A DNA stretch of 37,179 nucleotides from a virus: the IMG/VR virus record IMGVR_UViG_3300043427_000929, positions 1-37,179 of that record. The stretch is one strand, 5' to 3'. Below, in pieces: positions 23,701 to 31,601 of this stretch. Position 1 is the first letter of the stretch. Every line of letters begins with the position of its first letter. The notes beneath the pieces were generated by a model that saw nothing but the letters and a program-made list of their open reading frames with translations, ran no database searches and was not told the DNA's origin. A program made the translations under genes and the position numbers.

Positions 23701-26091
23701 ATTGTTTACCACACTGGTTACGGCTGCAGAACTTCCTACATTACCTTCATTCTGACTTGTGGTATCTTGTGTTTCAGTGTTACCTGAGGTTGGAGTTACT
23801 GCTGTGTTTGTAACAATTTCATCTGTGATAGATCTTAAATGAGTTAACGTAGCGATAGATTTTGCTTTATCGTTGGTTGGAACTAATTTTCCAGCTGGGC
23901 TGACTCTCGATGAGCGCAATTCATCGCCTACTATTGCTGTATTAGCTGGTACTATAATAGGAAGAACTTCATAGTATTGACCTGTTTTTACTTGTATAGT
24001 AAAGTTAGGAACATCTACAGCTGGTAAATCGTCAAGATCGCCTGCTGTTAATGCATCTGTTATGATACCCGCCAATGATTGACAAATAGCCAATGCACCA
24101 ACTTCTGCTGTATAAGTTGCATCAATTATTTGTAATGTTCTATCTCCTGCAGAAATGCCATTTAGTGCTTGGTAATTTTGTGCAGGTGCTGTGTTACTAA
24201 GTACATTCCCCATTAGTGTTAGGGAATAATTAATAGCAGCAACTAATTGTTCTTCTTCGTCGCTGATAAATGTTTCTAACACACCTAAATCTGTAAAATA
24301 CGATTCTACAGCTTCAATAGTTTTTACATTTCCTGTATGGGTTAAATCATAAACAATTGCATCTACAATTAATCCAGTATCCCTTTCACACAATGCTTGA
24401 CTATCGTTGACAAATCCTGCCCAAATTCCTGTGCCTGCTGTAATTTGCGCGATGACCCATTCGGTAACTTCTCTTTGAATAAATGCTCTATTCATTTTTA
24501 ACAAATATGCAGCATTAGGATTTTCTGTACCTTTTTCGATTTGTTCAGCAGCATATCTTATGCTTGCCCAAGGTTTATCAATAGTTGAGCCGTAAGTTGG
24601 TGCTGGAGAGTTTACACCGTGAGGTGCAACATACCATACATTTTCTACCTTACCAAAATATTTCCATGTTGGTAAGCCAGTGTCAACGGTTAATACTTGA
24701 CCTTCGTCACCAATAGGCAGTCTTGTTGGGCCGCCTCCCGAATAATAAACTAAATCTCCAGTTGTAGTTAATACTGACTCTTCATTACCGGCTGTTAACA
24801 AATTCCAATATACACCAGTATTGTCGTTGTCCGGGCGGTCCGCTCCTGTAGTTGAAGTGTGTGCTAATACACAAATATAACTATTTGGGCCATATTTAAC
24901 TGCGTCGCCTAACACATATGACGTTGCACTGGTCCAATCGCCTTGCCAGTCGATACCTTCGTTTAACTTACTCCAATATGTTACATTAGGAGGAGTTTGA
25001 TTTGTATTGTCTGCAATTGCAACATAGGTAAATCCACGTAGTCTTACAATTTCGCCAACTTTATATGCTGTTGCACCGCTCCAATCGCCCTGTAGTCTAA
25101 AACCATTAGAGAACAAATCCCAATCTGTGGTGTTAGTTGATGGTTCAAAACTACCAGCTGAAATGTGAGATGTTTTTGCTATGTAACTATTTCCACCATA
25201 ACGTACTATATCGCCTGGTTGGTAAGTAGTTCCTGATGTCCAGTCGCCTTCGAATTCAATACCCTCTACAAACTGATTCCAGTTTGCAACATCACTAACG
25301 AAGCTGCCAGAAGCAGTATGATTAGTAATACAGATAAATGTTCCCCCACCATACTTAACAACGTCATTTACCTTGTATCGAGTTGCGGTGACCCAGGTTC
25401 CTGTGTATTCAATTCCTTGATTAAAGTAATCCCATTTGCTTTGATCAAGTTCAAGTCCAGATGATGCAGTAGCAGCAGAAGTGTGGCCGGTATTACACAC
25501 ATAGGTAGTTCCGCCGTATTTTACCAAATCACCAATTTTATATCTTGTGGTAGTGCTCCAAGCACCTTTCCAGTCAACACCTTTAGAAAATATATCCCAT
25601 TTGCCTTGATCTTGTTCTAGTCCCAAAGCATTTGTTGCTGCTGCTGTGTGAGCAGTATTACATAGATATGTTATGCCACCATACTTTACCAAGTCGTTAA
25701 CTTTGTATGTAGTAGCTGCTACCCAAGCGCCTTTCCAATCAAACGATTCGGCAAATAGGTCCCAATCAGATTGATTTGCTTCTAATGTTGTAGAGCTAGT
25801 GTGGCCATCGTTACATATGTAAACATATCCGCCATATTTTACAATATCGTTTTCTTTATATAGAGTAGTTTGAGACCATTCACCTTTCCAGTCTTGGCCG
25901 TCACTAAACTGATTCCATTTGGTTGGAACGTTACCTAAGTCGGTATAAAAATCTGCTGCGGCTGTGTGACCAGCTACGCAAAGATATGTTCTACCCCCGT
26001 ATGCGACGATATCGTCTTTGTAGTATGTTGTACCGGTTGTCCAGTCGTTTTTCCATACAAATTTAATTCTACCTAGTTTAAATTCAGCCAT
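17722..26091 (-). CDS. Giant modular tail-fibre/receptor-binding protein (2789 aa)
   Basis: Start MAEFKLGRIKFVWKNDW, with GGAG six bases upstream. Modules: eight ~50 aa repeats of the type WKGAWxxxTxYKVNDLVKYGGxTYxCNxxHTA (~1-437), resembling CBM5/12 chitin-binding-like domains; a pectate-lyase-like start (KPWASIRYAAEQIE, ~500) with VLPIIVPANTAIVGDELRS; four CxRDVGxxxDAxxYDLxYGGN helical modules (~565, 895, 1055, 1275); a beta-helix piece with TFGTGATGQKIDGSLHAGG and NDFTQVISDGIGAW (~1350-1470); a first propeller of six recognisable Asp-box repeats (~1660-2014), whose first repeat carries an inserted ~75 aa module; a second of seven repeats (~2027-2437); and a C-terminal block with RVFYTSTDQDGNFRVG. 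Paralogous to the 1816 aa protein. No catalytic residues visible. Almost certainly virion surface, receptor-facing. Confidence 0.78.
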   Translation of the reverse strand: MAEFKLGRIKFVWKNDWTTGTTYYKDDIVAYGGRTYLCVAGHTAAADFYTDLGNVPTKWNQFSDGQDWKGEWSQTTLYKENDIVKYGGYVYICNDGHTSSTTLEANQSDWDLFAESFDWKGAWVAATTYKVNDLVKYGGITYLCNTAHTAAATNALGLEQDQGKWDIFSKGVDWKGAWSTTTRYKIGDLVKYGGTTYVCNTGHTSAATASSGLELDQSKWDYFNQGIEYTGTWVTATRYKVNDVVKYGGGTFICITNHTASGSFVSDVANWNQFVEGIEFEGDWTSGTTYQPGDIVRYGGNSYIAKTSHISAGSFEPSTNTTDWDLFSNGFRLQGDWSGATAYKVGEIVRLRGFTYVAIADNTNQTPPNVTYWSKLNEGIDWQGDWTSATSYVLGDAVKYGPNSYICVLAHTSTTGADRPDNDNTGVYWNLLTAGNEESVLTTTGDLVYYSGGGPTRLPIGDEGQVLTVDTGLPTWKYFGKVENVWYVAPHGVNSPAPTYGSTIDKPWASIRYAAEQIEKGTENPNAAYLLKMNRAFIQREVTEWVIAQITAGTGIWAGFVNDSQALCERDTGLIVDAIVYDLTHTGNVKTIEAVESYFTDLGVLETFISDEEEQLVAAINYSLTLMGNVLSNTAPAQNYQALNGISAGDRTLQIIDATYTAEVGALAICQSLAGIITDALTAGDLDDLPAVDVPNFTIQVKTGQYYEVLPIIVPANTAIVGDELRSSRVSPAGKLVPTNDKAKSIATLTHLRSITDEIVTNTAVTPTSGNTETQDTTSQNEGNVGSSAAVTSVVNNVTEIKDILTNGLGAVDAFVIPSPTNWGSTLTQVEYASSGNPTGATSTYDNARAQILANTNFIKAEITAWIAVQVAGSIAPFSGSFTYDAAACARDVGYILDAMRYDLTYGGNYQTMIAAKAYYSFGAATFGDGEKEETLAAYAHLKSIVGDVITETSITPSSGNAETQDVSGTAGNAFAAAFGEERIQNIIDVITVDGDTTDVGYPVTINPDESWVSASLLKAKTALVTFRTTIQSDSLAFIKREYPTLEFNESTCSRDVGLIVDALGFDLMFGSNFNSIKAGMSYRRGITSTGVVIANQLAATQDILDFISAKCSKVVATGASVLAQQIWDNIISYANTGTEPIIVGTNSPTTDIDVINGASILLLNKEFLVAESNAYIDTTFITTATATTGAGTDTITVGDTSWMVAGDTIRFTGTVFGGVVLATTYYVHTVVNPTTLKISDTLGGAVKTLTTASGTMTLKWEYNSDSCENDVRNYIEAIAYDMVYTGNYKSVYAAKYYRNAFTGSKLENMYLVRNGCGVRNQTVTGLDGSSDGDQTGVQSALLPANEYGTQRPRAGAYVSLDPGWGPNDNRTWVTSRSTYVQNVTTFGTGATGQKIDGSLHAGGNDSIVSNDFTQVISDGIGAWITNLGRAELVSVFSYYAHIGYLAENGGKIRATNGNTSYGTFGCVAEGVDITEVPIEGEINNRGEEADVRSVITDGDDVLIYEFGNAGSEYSQATITTSGSGSGLSTLANEFRDGAVFNIRLTDPGDSSGTGGEGYLTAANLAQAGNTTQITLAAADIAGSGAYAGMSIYIISGTGAGQYGYINTYNAGSKIATVYKESTGTAGWDHVVPGTPIEAALDVTTSYEITPRIVLTAPPFTKTLASMPSSANWSDVVFGDGYAAYTALSASGGSGSLATFNVTRRQGVYSVEVLAGGALYAVGNTLTIAGTSLGGTSPANDLTITVDTATNPSGAITSVTASGTAVTAKYVALVNGSATGAYSLDGVTWSATTLPTATGPGASNQWTAIAYGVVSNVSYYVAIARESSVSAYSLDGINWTIASLNEVADWCDVAYGNGSFVAIAESDSSLAFRSVSTNGGATWSTNSVASGAKAITYGFSRFVLVEGNFSNSVAYSTSGATWTVTTLPSNDDSTESNWVDIAYGNGRYVAISDSSAMAAYSFDGATWYKSNLPGLYEWTSIGYGQGVFYVTSNGDYAASSPDGVTWTLRDGSHVSFNVTSTAQNTNPANYTARTLPASGYWTDVTWSGTRFVAVGYDSVGSTALTAYSTNGETWVAGTLPLSGTNWEYTTIAYNGTNQYVALIGGNGGTNDTATSADGITWSSVANAMTTNSFWKDMTYGAGRYVAIKGDSAAINYSTNGTTWTNAAISGGSSENSAIAYGNIGGTDYFVIVSGYATGSQTASYSTNAGSTWTSGTTLPSSDLWSDVAFGNGRFVAIAGGTAGTSTAAAYSTNGTTWTAATLPGAAANWNKVVYGGGAFTAFAYNSNRTAYSTDGTTWVEGSTLSSTANWAAAAYGNDRNAVLATGGTTSAASLNFVLNSNLLTCASTAGLNVNDRIRFSGTRFGGLLDNAYYYVTSVPNSTQFTVSSTKGGSNFVLSSGSGSMTSLASKSYVASALGNYQGNPRWVVLGADSLGVLNIRQGATARARAYVLDERLYEIWIHEPGSGYVTAPSATITDPNNIGSDATLQIRIGTGAIAQPTFINRGTGFSAASAEVSGNGYADNYQVSSFVGFKNLTDVPKAGSNVQIAGIDDVWYRLVNVTSLVTNPDGTYNATLQLSPAIGAAEAPEHETATVIRRRYSQVRLTGHDLLDVGTGNFTNTNYPGLPFSDPIPANEYKQSLGGRVFYTSTDQDGNFRVGGLFNVEQSTGVATLNADAFNIAGLNELSLGSVALGGSGATITEFSTDPFFTQDSDSIIPTQRAIRAYITSQIGGGGSSLNVNTLTAGVIYIAGQTIATTTNVQININTKVNFKGGIGGDALVLNYFLLNN
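17793..17800 (-). promoter_or_regulatory. Candidate late promoter CATAAATA inside the end of the giant gene
   Basis: CATAAATACA on the - strand, identical over ten bases to the element at 9826-9817 and ~85 bases upstream of the 17708 start. It would allow late transcription of the 106 aa, 108 aa and Cys-rich genes independently of the 8.4 kb giant gene. Confidence 0.4.
18775..20010 (-). repeat. Second Asp-box propeller of the 2789 aa protein (seven repeats)
   Basis: Repeats begin at YWTDVTW, NWEYTTIAY, FWKDMTY, NSAIAY, LWSDVAF, NWNKVVY and NWAAAAY, each with an AxSTNGxTW Asp-box turn. The seventh is interrupted by an inserted module with DRIRFSGTRFGG...YYVTSV before its last strands (SYVASALGNYQG...RWVVLGA). 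Confidence 0.65.
20050..21110 (-). repeat. First Asp-box propeller of the 2789 aa protein (six recognisable repeats)
   Basis: Repeats begin at NWSDVVF, QWTAIAY, DWCDVAY, AKAITY, NWVDIAY and EWTSIGY. The first is split by an inserted ATFNVTRRQGVYSV...GTSLGGTSPAND module and then resumes at KYVALVNGSATGAYSLDG. Only six repeats are clear, one fewer than in the other propellers. Confidence 0.6.
24790..26080 (-). repeat. Eight carbohydrate-binding-like repeats at the N-terminus of the 2789 aa protein
   Basis: Eight tandem ~50 aa units, each with W-x-G-x-W, a Tyr, a D-x-V-x-Y-G-G turn, a Y-x-C strand and an H-T/S-A end, separated by a W-D-x-F linker. The pattern resembles CBM5/12 (chitinase-type) modules. 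The same eightfold array opens the 1816 aa protein. Confidence 0.75.
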
Positions 26092-26120
26092 TTATAGCTC
26101 CATATTCTTGCATTAAATCA

Positions 26121-26128
26121 TATTTATT
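26121..26128 (-). promoter_or_regulatory. Candidate late promoter AATAAATA
   Basis: AATAAATATG on the - strand in the 54-base gap between the two giants, 30 bases upstream of the 26091 start and its GGAG site. Spacing is right for a T4-like late promoter; the first base differs from TATAAATA. Confidence 0.4.
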
Positions 26129-26145
26129 CCAAATCTTAGTTAGCA

Positions 26146-29100
26146 TTAAAAGCTCCCGGCGGAAGTAAAATAACTTAATGCCAACCACGATCCGTCTATT
26201 CCACCTTTAAAATTAACTTTTGCATCAAAAATTAATTCATCCCCTGTTGCAGTGGTTATCGTATCAGGCCCTACTCTAACAATACCAGCAGTAATTTGTC
26301 CGGTGATAGCATCTGCGCCGCCACCCGATACCCTAGAATTAAGATATGCTTTAATTGCTCGCTGTGTTGGAATAACATTATTAGAATCAGCAGTGAACGT
26401 TGAATCTGTAGAGAACTCTCTAATAACAACTCCCGAGCCGCCAACGGTAACTCCGCCCAGTACCAACTCTTCTAGTCCAGTAAGTTCAAAAAATTGAGCA
26501 TTTAATGTAACCGTACCAGTTGCCTGTTCAACCGCAAATAATTCTCCAACTCTAAAGTTACCATCTTGGTCAGTTGATGTATAGAACACTCGACCACCGC
26601 CATTTTCCTTAACTTCATCTTCAGGTGCTAGTACCGTGCCTTCAGGATTTAGAGTATCGGGATAATTAGTTTGTTCAAAATTTCCAAGTCCTATATCTAA
26701 GAAATCGTGTCCTGTTAAACGAACTTGACTATACAATTGACGAATTTCAACACTGGTATCGTGTTCAGGACTTTCGTCTCTTCCAAGATCTTTTGCGATT
26801 GTCAATCTTGCTGTAATATTCGGTGCTGAACCAGATAATACTACGGCTGTTAACAACTTGTAAGTATAATCGTTAATTCCGGATATGTTTACGTTGTCGC
26901 CAGGTCCAGGAATTCTAGTCATATTGCTAACTACGAGTTCAGTTCCTAACGCATACTGATCTTTATAACCATTACCTGTTATTGCAATTCTTGTACTGGT
27001 AGTTTCGTAACTTGTTCCTGCATTTTCAATAGTAGGGCCAGCGATAACACCGTTACCAATTCTAATAATGGTAAACACTTCGGAACTATTGTTAGGATCA
27101 GTAATAGTCATAACTGGTGCGCTGGTATAACCGCTGCCTGGTTCCCAAATATTGATCGACGACATTCTTCCAGCAACAACTACTGCTCTTGCCTCAGCTT
27201 TTCTTCCTGTGCTTATCGTTAAGGAAGATGTGCTATTAGTTGTTAAACCGCCAAGTACAAAAAACTTTCCGGGTTTTGTAATTGTTGAAAATGCTATAGA
27301 GCACCACGGTCCTGAGCTTCCGATATCTTCGTAGTCCCAAACTTTTCCATCTACAGATGTTGCAACTAAATTTGAACCAGTAGCAACGGCTACGAAAAGA
27401 CCTTGAGCATACTTGATATCTCGCCAATCAGCACTTGCCAATGCAGTTTCTGTCCATGTTATGCCGTCAAAGCTAGTGGCAACTTCGGTAGCACCTGCAT
27501 ATCCTCCAGATAATGCTACAAACAAATTATTACCGTAGGCTAAAGAATAGCTACCCATGGTTAATGTACCTGTTGTCCAAGTTATTCCGTCTGTGCTATA
27601 TGCCGTAGCTGCTCCAGTAATTGAAGAATCGCTTAACGCAGTAGTTACAAATTTTCCTTTTCCGTATTCAATAGCATTCCAGTCTGCACCCTCGGGTAAA
27701 GTTGCTGCAATCCATGTTGAACCGTCTGCACTATATGCAGCTTTTGTTCCACCGGCAGCTACAGCTACCCACTTGTTATTTCCGTAAGTAACGTCTCTCC
27801 ACTCAGCAGTACTGCTCATAGTCATAGGAGACCAAGTTACTCCGTCTGTTGATTTTGCTGCTTGACCGCCTGTAGCGAATGCCATAAAAACACCGCCTAC
27901 ATATTTTACTTTAGTCCACAATGCTGTATTAGGCAATGTTCCGTTAGACCAAGAAGATCCGTCAACACTATAAGCTGCAACATTGCTATCTAACGCTACT
28001 GCTACATATCTTTGCGGACTAGAAGCAACACTAGTCCATTGTCTAGATGTTGGCATAGTCACGCTTTGAGTCGTAAAGCCAGGAGTACTAAAAGTAATTC
28101 TAGGCTCAATAAAATAATTGCTGGTGCTGTCTAATAAAGACTCAATGGCTGTTCCTTCAACTAAATGGCTCCATCCTAAACAATGTAATGACATTGTTCC
28201 ACTTCCATTAATTAAATTAAATGCTGCACCGCCCAACGTGTCACTAATTGTAATAGTTGTATTGTCTTCAATAGTTTTTACATAGTAAACAGAGTTATCC
28301 TGAATATTTCCAAACTTAGTTCCAACAAAAATTATAGGATCATCAACTGATAAATGAGCTGCTGAACTAATTGTTATTTCATTTCCGCTTGAACTTGTGG
28401 CTGTTGCTGTTACTACAGCTTGGTATTCTAATCCAATATAGGCGTACTTTCCTGTGGAATCATATTCTGCAATGTATCCGTATTGACCTGTGCCTGTACC
28501 TCGACCAATTACTAATCTCATTCCACGATAATTAGATGCTAAATTTTCATCCGAACCTGCTAGTTGTATTCTAAGATTATTGCCGCCTTGGGATGCGTTT
28601 GTAGCAAATGCATACCCGCTACCGCCTGCTGCTGAGCTATCACCCGGATCTGCGATTCTTACTTCATAAACCCCACCATCTCTAAATTCGTTCATGGTAA
28701 AGGATGCATTTTGACCCGAGCCAGTTATTGCAAAATTGCCTGAGGAATACTCAACACCTGCATTAGAGAAAAATACCTTTAGAAGATTTCCTTGGGGTCC
28801 TGCCAATGTTTGATATACATCTGCATCATAATATCTGTTATTAACTCTTGCTGTGATTGGATCTTCAGCAATATTAAAGCCTTCGGATACTGCGCCAAAC
28901 GTTCCGTAAGAGCAGTTACCGTTTGTTCCTCGTATCTTGCCGCCATTGGTGCTTAGATAACCAATATGGTTATAGTAGGTAAACACCGAAACAACTTCCG
29001 ATCTTCCTGTTCCGTTCGCCCATACCCCAATACCGTCTGATAAAATTTGTGTGAAATCGTTGGCAACAATGGTTTGATTACCGCCTGCATGTAAGTTTCC

Positions 29101-31596
29101 GTCAATCTTCAAACCCACACATCCTGTACCAAAGGTTGTAACGTTTTGAACATACGGCGATTTACTACCAACCCAAGCTGCGGTATCTCCTACACCCCAA
29201 CCTGGATCTAAACTAGCATAAGCACCGGCTGTAGGTCTACGAGTTGTGTAGATATTTGGAGAACTTAATGTTCCTTCTAATCCAGACAATGTCATGTTTC
29301 GTAGACCAGTTCCGTCCCTTAACAAAAACATATTTTGAATTTTATTTTGATCGTAGTTGCTAGCATTAATAAAATAATTAGCAGCTTCAATAATTTGATA
29401 ATTTCCGGTATATCCCATGTCATATAATAATCCAGTGATTATTTTAGAAATATCATAGTCCCATCGTGTGGGAAGCTGATATGAAGGATATTCGTCTTGT
29501 ATGTATAACGCTATTTCATTCTTTAAAAATGCTAAATTGTTTACTATTTGTAATCTAGCATTTAATATGTTAGCGTTAGATGTTAACGTGTTTGAACCTG
29601 TTACTGAAACAGGATTTTGATTTTCTAATCTTTCAACAAATTGTGAAAGTAAACTATTTGTAATCAACGTTTCGGATACGGTAGCTGCTGTTCCTGAGAA
29701 ATTTTGAGGCACATCGCCGTAAAGGACCGAGTCAGGTGCTAGAGTTTCATCTCCTACCGGAAGTTCTTGTATTACAAATTTAACAATAAATTCTAGATAA
29801 GTAGCTGCTGCTGAAATCTTTTCAATATAAGACTGCTCTAAAAGATTGTTTGCAGGTCTAACGGTTACGCTTCTAACTTCATCGCCTATAATAGCCACAA
29901 ATGCTGGTACACGTATTGGCAATATTTCATCATAGTCGCCGGTCTTAACAAAAATACTAGCATATCCTGTTACGTTTTCGGTTGCGTATCTAATTGTTCT
30001 CCACGGACTCTGAGGGCTAGTACCAGCTGTAGGCACATCTTCGCCAAATTCTGCAACAAAGTATGCTTTGTTTGAATCCCTAGTGTATTCCCAAGATATC
30101 TCGCCGTCTTTTGTTGTTAAGGTACGGCCTTGCTCTCCAACGGCTAGTGCCTTGTATCCAATTGTGCTGCCATCTTCTGTAGGGCCAAATGTTCTAATGT
30201 CGCCAACTAATTTTAATCTATTAATCCTATTACCGTCAGTAATTTTTGCCCAATATCTTCCTTCTAGTGTACTACCTACTTCACCGTCATCGTCTGGTCG
30301 ATTTTGTTGGTCGCTAACGTGTTTGTCTAAACATCTGTAAGAACTAGAGACCCATACTACGGTATCTCCAGCCCAATATGTTTCTCCTTGATCCCAAACA
30401 CCTCTCCATCTTATACCATCAATTAATAAATCCCAATATTCTGAATTAGTAGTGCTTCCATCATTTAAGAAATCAGGATCTTGATTAGTACTATCTTGTA
30501 ATGCAGAATATAGATTTCCTCCGCGACGTACAACATCACCTAATCGATATGATGTCAAAGAATTCCATGCACCTCTAATTTTTGAACCTTGGAATAATAA
30601 TTCCCAAGTTAATGAATTAGGGTCACTTGGGATTGCACCTTGGTGTTGAGTAAGACTATAATAAATGTTTCCACCAAAGCGTACAATATCTCCAGATTGA
30701 TATAATGTTGTAGTTGACCATTCGACATCAAATTCTTGTCCTGGGCAAAAGACATCAAAATAGCTTATGTCTAGTGTGGAACCAGATAAGTGGAAAGTAT
30801 TAGCCTTATATAGATATGATCCATATTTTACAACATCGCCAATCTTATACGTTGTAGTTGGTGTCCACGTACCTTTATTCTCGATTCCTTCAAAGACCGT
30901 AGACCATTTTGCTTGATCAGCCGGCAATCCGCTGTTGTCACTATTTGATGATACGTGAGGAATTTCACATTTATAAATGTTACCACCAAATTTTACTAGA
31001 TCGTTGGATTTGTATCTATGACTTACTTGCCAATCACCTTTCCAATCATCGGAAATACTGACAACATTCCAAAATGCACTAGCTGCTTCTAAACCCTCTT
31101 CCTCACCGCCTGCTGATTGATGAGATGTATTGCATCTGTAAACTTTTCCGCCGTATCTAACTAAATCATTAACTTTATAATAGGTATTAGGTGTCCAGTT
31201 AATTTTCCAGTCTTGTGAATTTAATTGTACGGTCCAATTAGCTATTTGAGTTGGAAAATCTACTTCATGAGAAGCAGCAACGTGTGCAGTAACGCATAGG
31301 TAGGTTGTGCCTCCTAATTTAATAATATCCCCAACTTTGTAATACGTATCTGGAGTCCAGGCGCCTAACCAACTAACACCGTCTGCTACCAATTCCCATT
31401 TAGGAACTAGCAACGGTGGAGTATCGTTATTAAAATACTCTAAGTCAGCATAAAAATTTTGATTTGCAATATGAGATTCAACACTAGCATATACTTTCCC
31501 GCCGTAACTGACTACGTCGTCGGGATTGTATCTGCTAAAAGGAGACCATTCTCCTTGCCATGTGTATTTGAATCTACTAAGTTTAAATTCTGCCAT
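26146..31596 (-). CDS. Giant modular tail-fibre/receptor-binding protein (1816 aa)
   Basis: Start MAEFKLSRFKYTWQGEW, with GAGG about ten bases upstream. Same order of parts as the 2789 aa neighbour: eight carbohydrate-binding-like repeats (~1-450); SPWRTIRYATENV and ILPIRVPAFVAIIGDEVRS of a pectate-lyase-like fold (~515-560); one degenerate helical module DYDISKIITGLLYDMGYTGN (~712); beta-helix with TFGTGCVGLKIDGNLHAGG and NDFTQILSDGIGVW (~810-900); a DPIIFVGTKFGN module (~1085); one seven-repeat Asp-box propeller (~1171-1461); and a C-terminus with RVFYTSTDQDGNFRVG, FSTDSTFTADSNNVIPTQRA and KVNFKGGIDG. It has fewer helical modules and one propeller instead of two, which accounts for most of the length difference. 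No enzyme motif seen. Function inferred: adsorption. Confidence 0.78.
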   Translation of the reverse strand: MAEFKLSRFKYTWQGEWSPFSRYNPDDVVSYGGKVYASVESHIANQNFYADLEYFNNDTPPLLVPKWELVADGVSWLGAWTPDTYYKVGDIIKLGGTTYLCVTAHVAASHEVDFPTQIANWTVQLNSQDWKINWTPNTYYKVNDLVRYGGKVYRCNTSHQSAGGEEEGLEAASAFWNVVSISDDWKGDWQVSHRYKSNDLVKFGGNIYKCEIPHVSSNSDNSGLPADQAKWSTVFEGIENKGTWTPTTTYKIGDVVKYGSYLYKANTFHLSGSTLDISYFDVFCPGQEFDVEWSTTTLYQSGDIVRFGGNIYYSLTQHQGAIPSDPNSLTWELLFQGSKIRGAWNSLTSYRLGDVVRRGGNLYSALQDSTNQDPDFLNDGSTTNSEYWDLLIDGIRWRGVWDQGETYWAGDTVVWVSSSYRCLDKHVSDQQNRPDDDGEVGSTLEGRYWAKITDGNRINRLKLVGDIRTFGPTEDGSTIGYKALAVGEQGRTLTTKDGEISWEYTRDSNKAYFVAEFGEDVPTAGTSPQSPWRTIRYATENVTGYASIFVKTGDYDEILPIRVPAFVAIIGDEVRSVTVRPANNLLEQSYIEKISAAATYLEFIVKFVIQELPVGDETLAPDSVLYGDVPQNFSGTAATVSETLITNSLLSQFVERLENQNPVSVTGSNTLTSNANILNARLQIVNNLAFLKNEIALYIQDEYPSYQLPTRWDYDISKIITGLLYDMGYTGNYQIIEAANYFINASNYDQNKIQNMFLLRDGTGLRNMTLSGLEGTLSSPNIYTTRRPTAGAYASLDPGWGVGDTAAWVGSKSPYVQNVTTFGTGCVGLKIDGNLHAGGNQTIVANDFTQILSDGIGVWANGTGRSEVVSVFTYYNHIGYLSTNGGKIRGTNGNCSYGTFGAVSEGFNIAEDPITARVNNRYYDADVYQTLAGPQGNLLKVFFSNAGVEYSSGNFAITGSGQNASFTMNEFRDGGVYEVRIADPGDSSAAGGSGYAFATNASQGGNNLRIQLAGSDENLASNYRGMRLVIGRGTGTGQYGYIAEYDSTGKYAYIGLEYQAVVTATATSSSGNEITISSAAHLSVDDPIIFVGTKFGNIQDNSVYYVKTIEDNTTITISDTLGGAAFNLINGSGTMSLHCLGWSHLVEGTAIESLLDSTSNYFIEPRITFSTPGFTTQSVTMPTSRQWTSVASSPQRYVAVALDSNVAAYSVDGSSWSNGTLPNTALWTKVKYVGGVFMAFATGGQAAKSTDGVTWSPMTMSSTAEWRDVTYGNNKWVAVAAGGTKAAYSADGSTWIAATLPEGADWNAIEYGKGKFVTTALSDSSITGAATAYSTDGITWTTGTLTMGSYSLAYGNNLFVALSGGYAGATEVATSFDGITWTETALASADWRDIKYAQGLFVAVATGSNLVATSVDGKVWDYEDIGSSGPWCSIAFSTITKPGKFFVLGGLTTNSTSSLTISTGRKAEARAVVVAGRMSSINIWEPGSGYTSAPVMTITDPNNSSEVFTIIRIGNGVIAGPTIENAGTSYETTSTRIAITGNGYKDQYALGTELVVSNMTRIPGPGDNVNISGINDYTYKLLTAVVLSGSAPNITARLTIAKDLGRDESPEHDTSVEIRQLYSQVRLTGHDFLDIGLGNFEQTNYPDTLNPEGTVLAPEDEVKENGGGRVFYTSTDQDGNFRVGELFAVEQATGTVTLNAQFFELTGLEELVLGGVTVGGSGVVIREFSTDSTFTADSNNVIPTQRAIKAYLNSRVSGGGADAITGQITAGIVRVGPDTITTATGDELIFDAKVNFKGGIDGSWLALSYFTSAGSF
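27215..28085 (-). repeat. Seven Asp-box propeller repeats inside the 1816 aa protein
   Basis: Repeats begin at QWTSVAS, LWTKVKY, EWRDVTY, DWNAIEY, SYSLAY, DWRDIKY and PWCSIAF, with SxDGxxW turns in nearly every unit. Seven units fit one closed propeller. Confidence 0.68.
30240..31585 (-). repeat. Eight carbohydrate-binding-like repeats at the N-terminus of the 1816 aa protein
   Basis: Units begin near WQGEW, WLGAW, WKINW, WKGDW, NKGTW, FDVEW, IRGAW and WRGVW, each followed by Y-x-x-x-D-x-V/I-x-x-G-G and a Y-x-C/A strand. The seventh and eighth units are the most diverged, as in the paralogous array. Confidence 0.74.
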
Positions 31597-31601
31597 TTAA
31601 A

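Noticed and set aside
2977-31596. Asp-box repeats as an active sialidase
   Set aside because: No arrangement of catalytic arginines, Tyr/Glu pair or N-terminal sialidase motif could be seen; only the structural turn motif is present.
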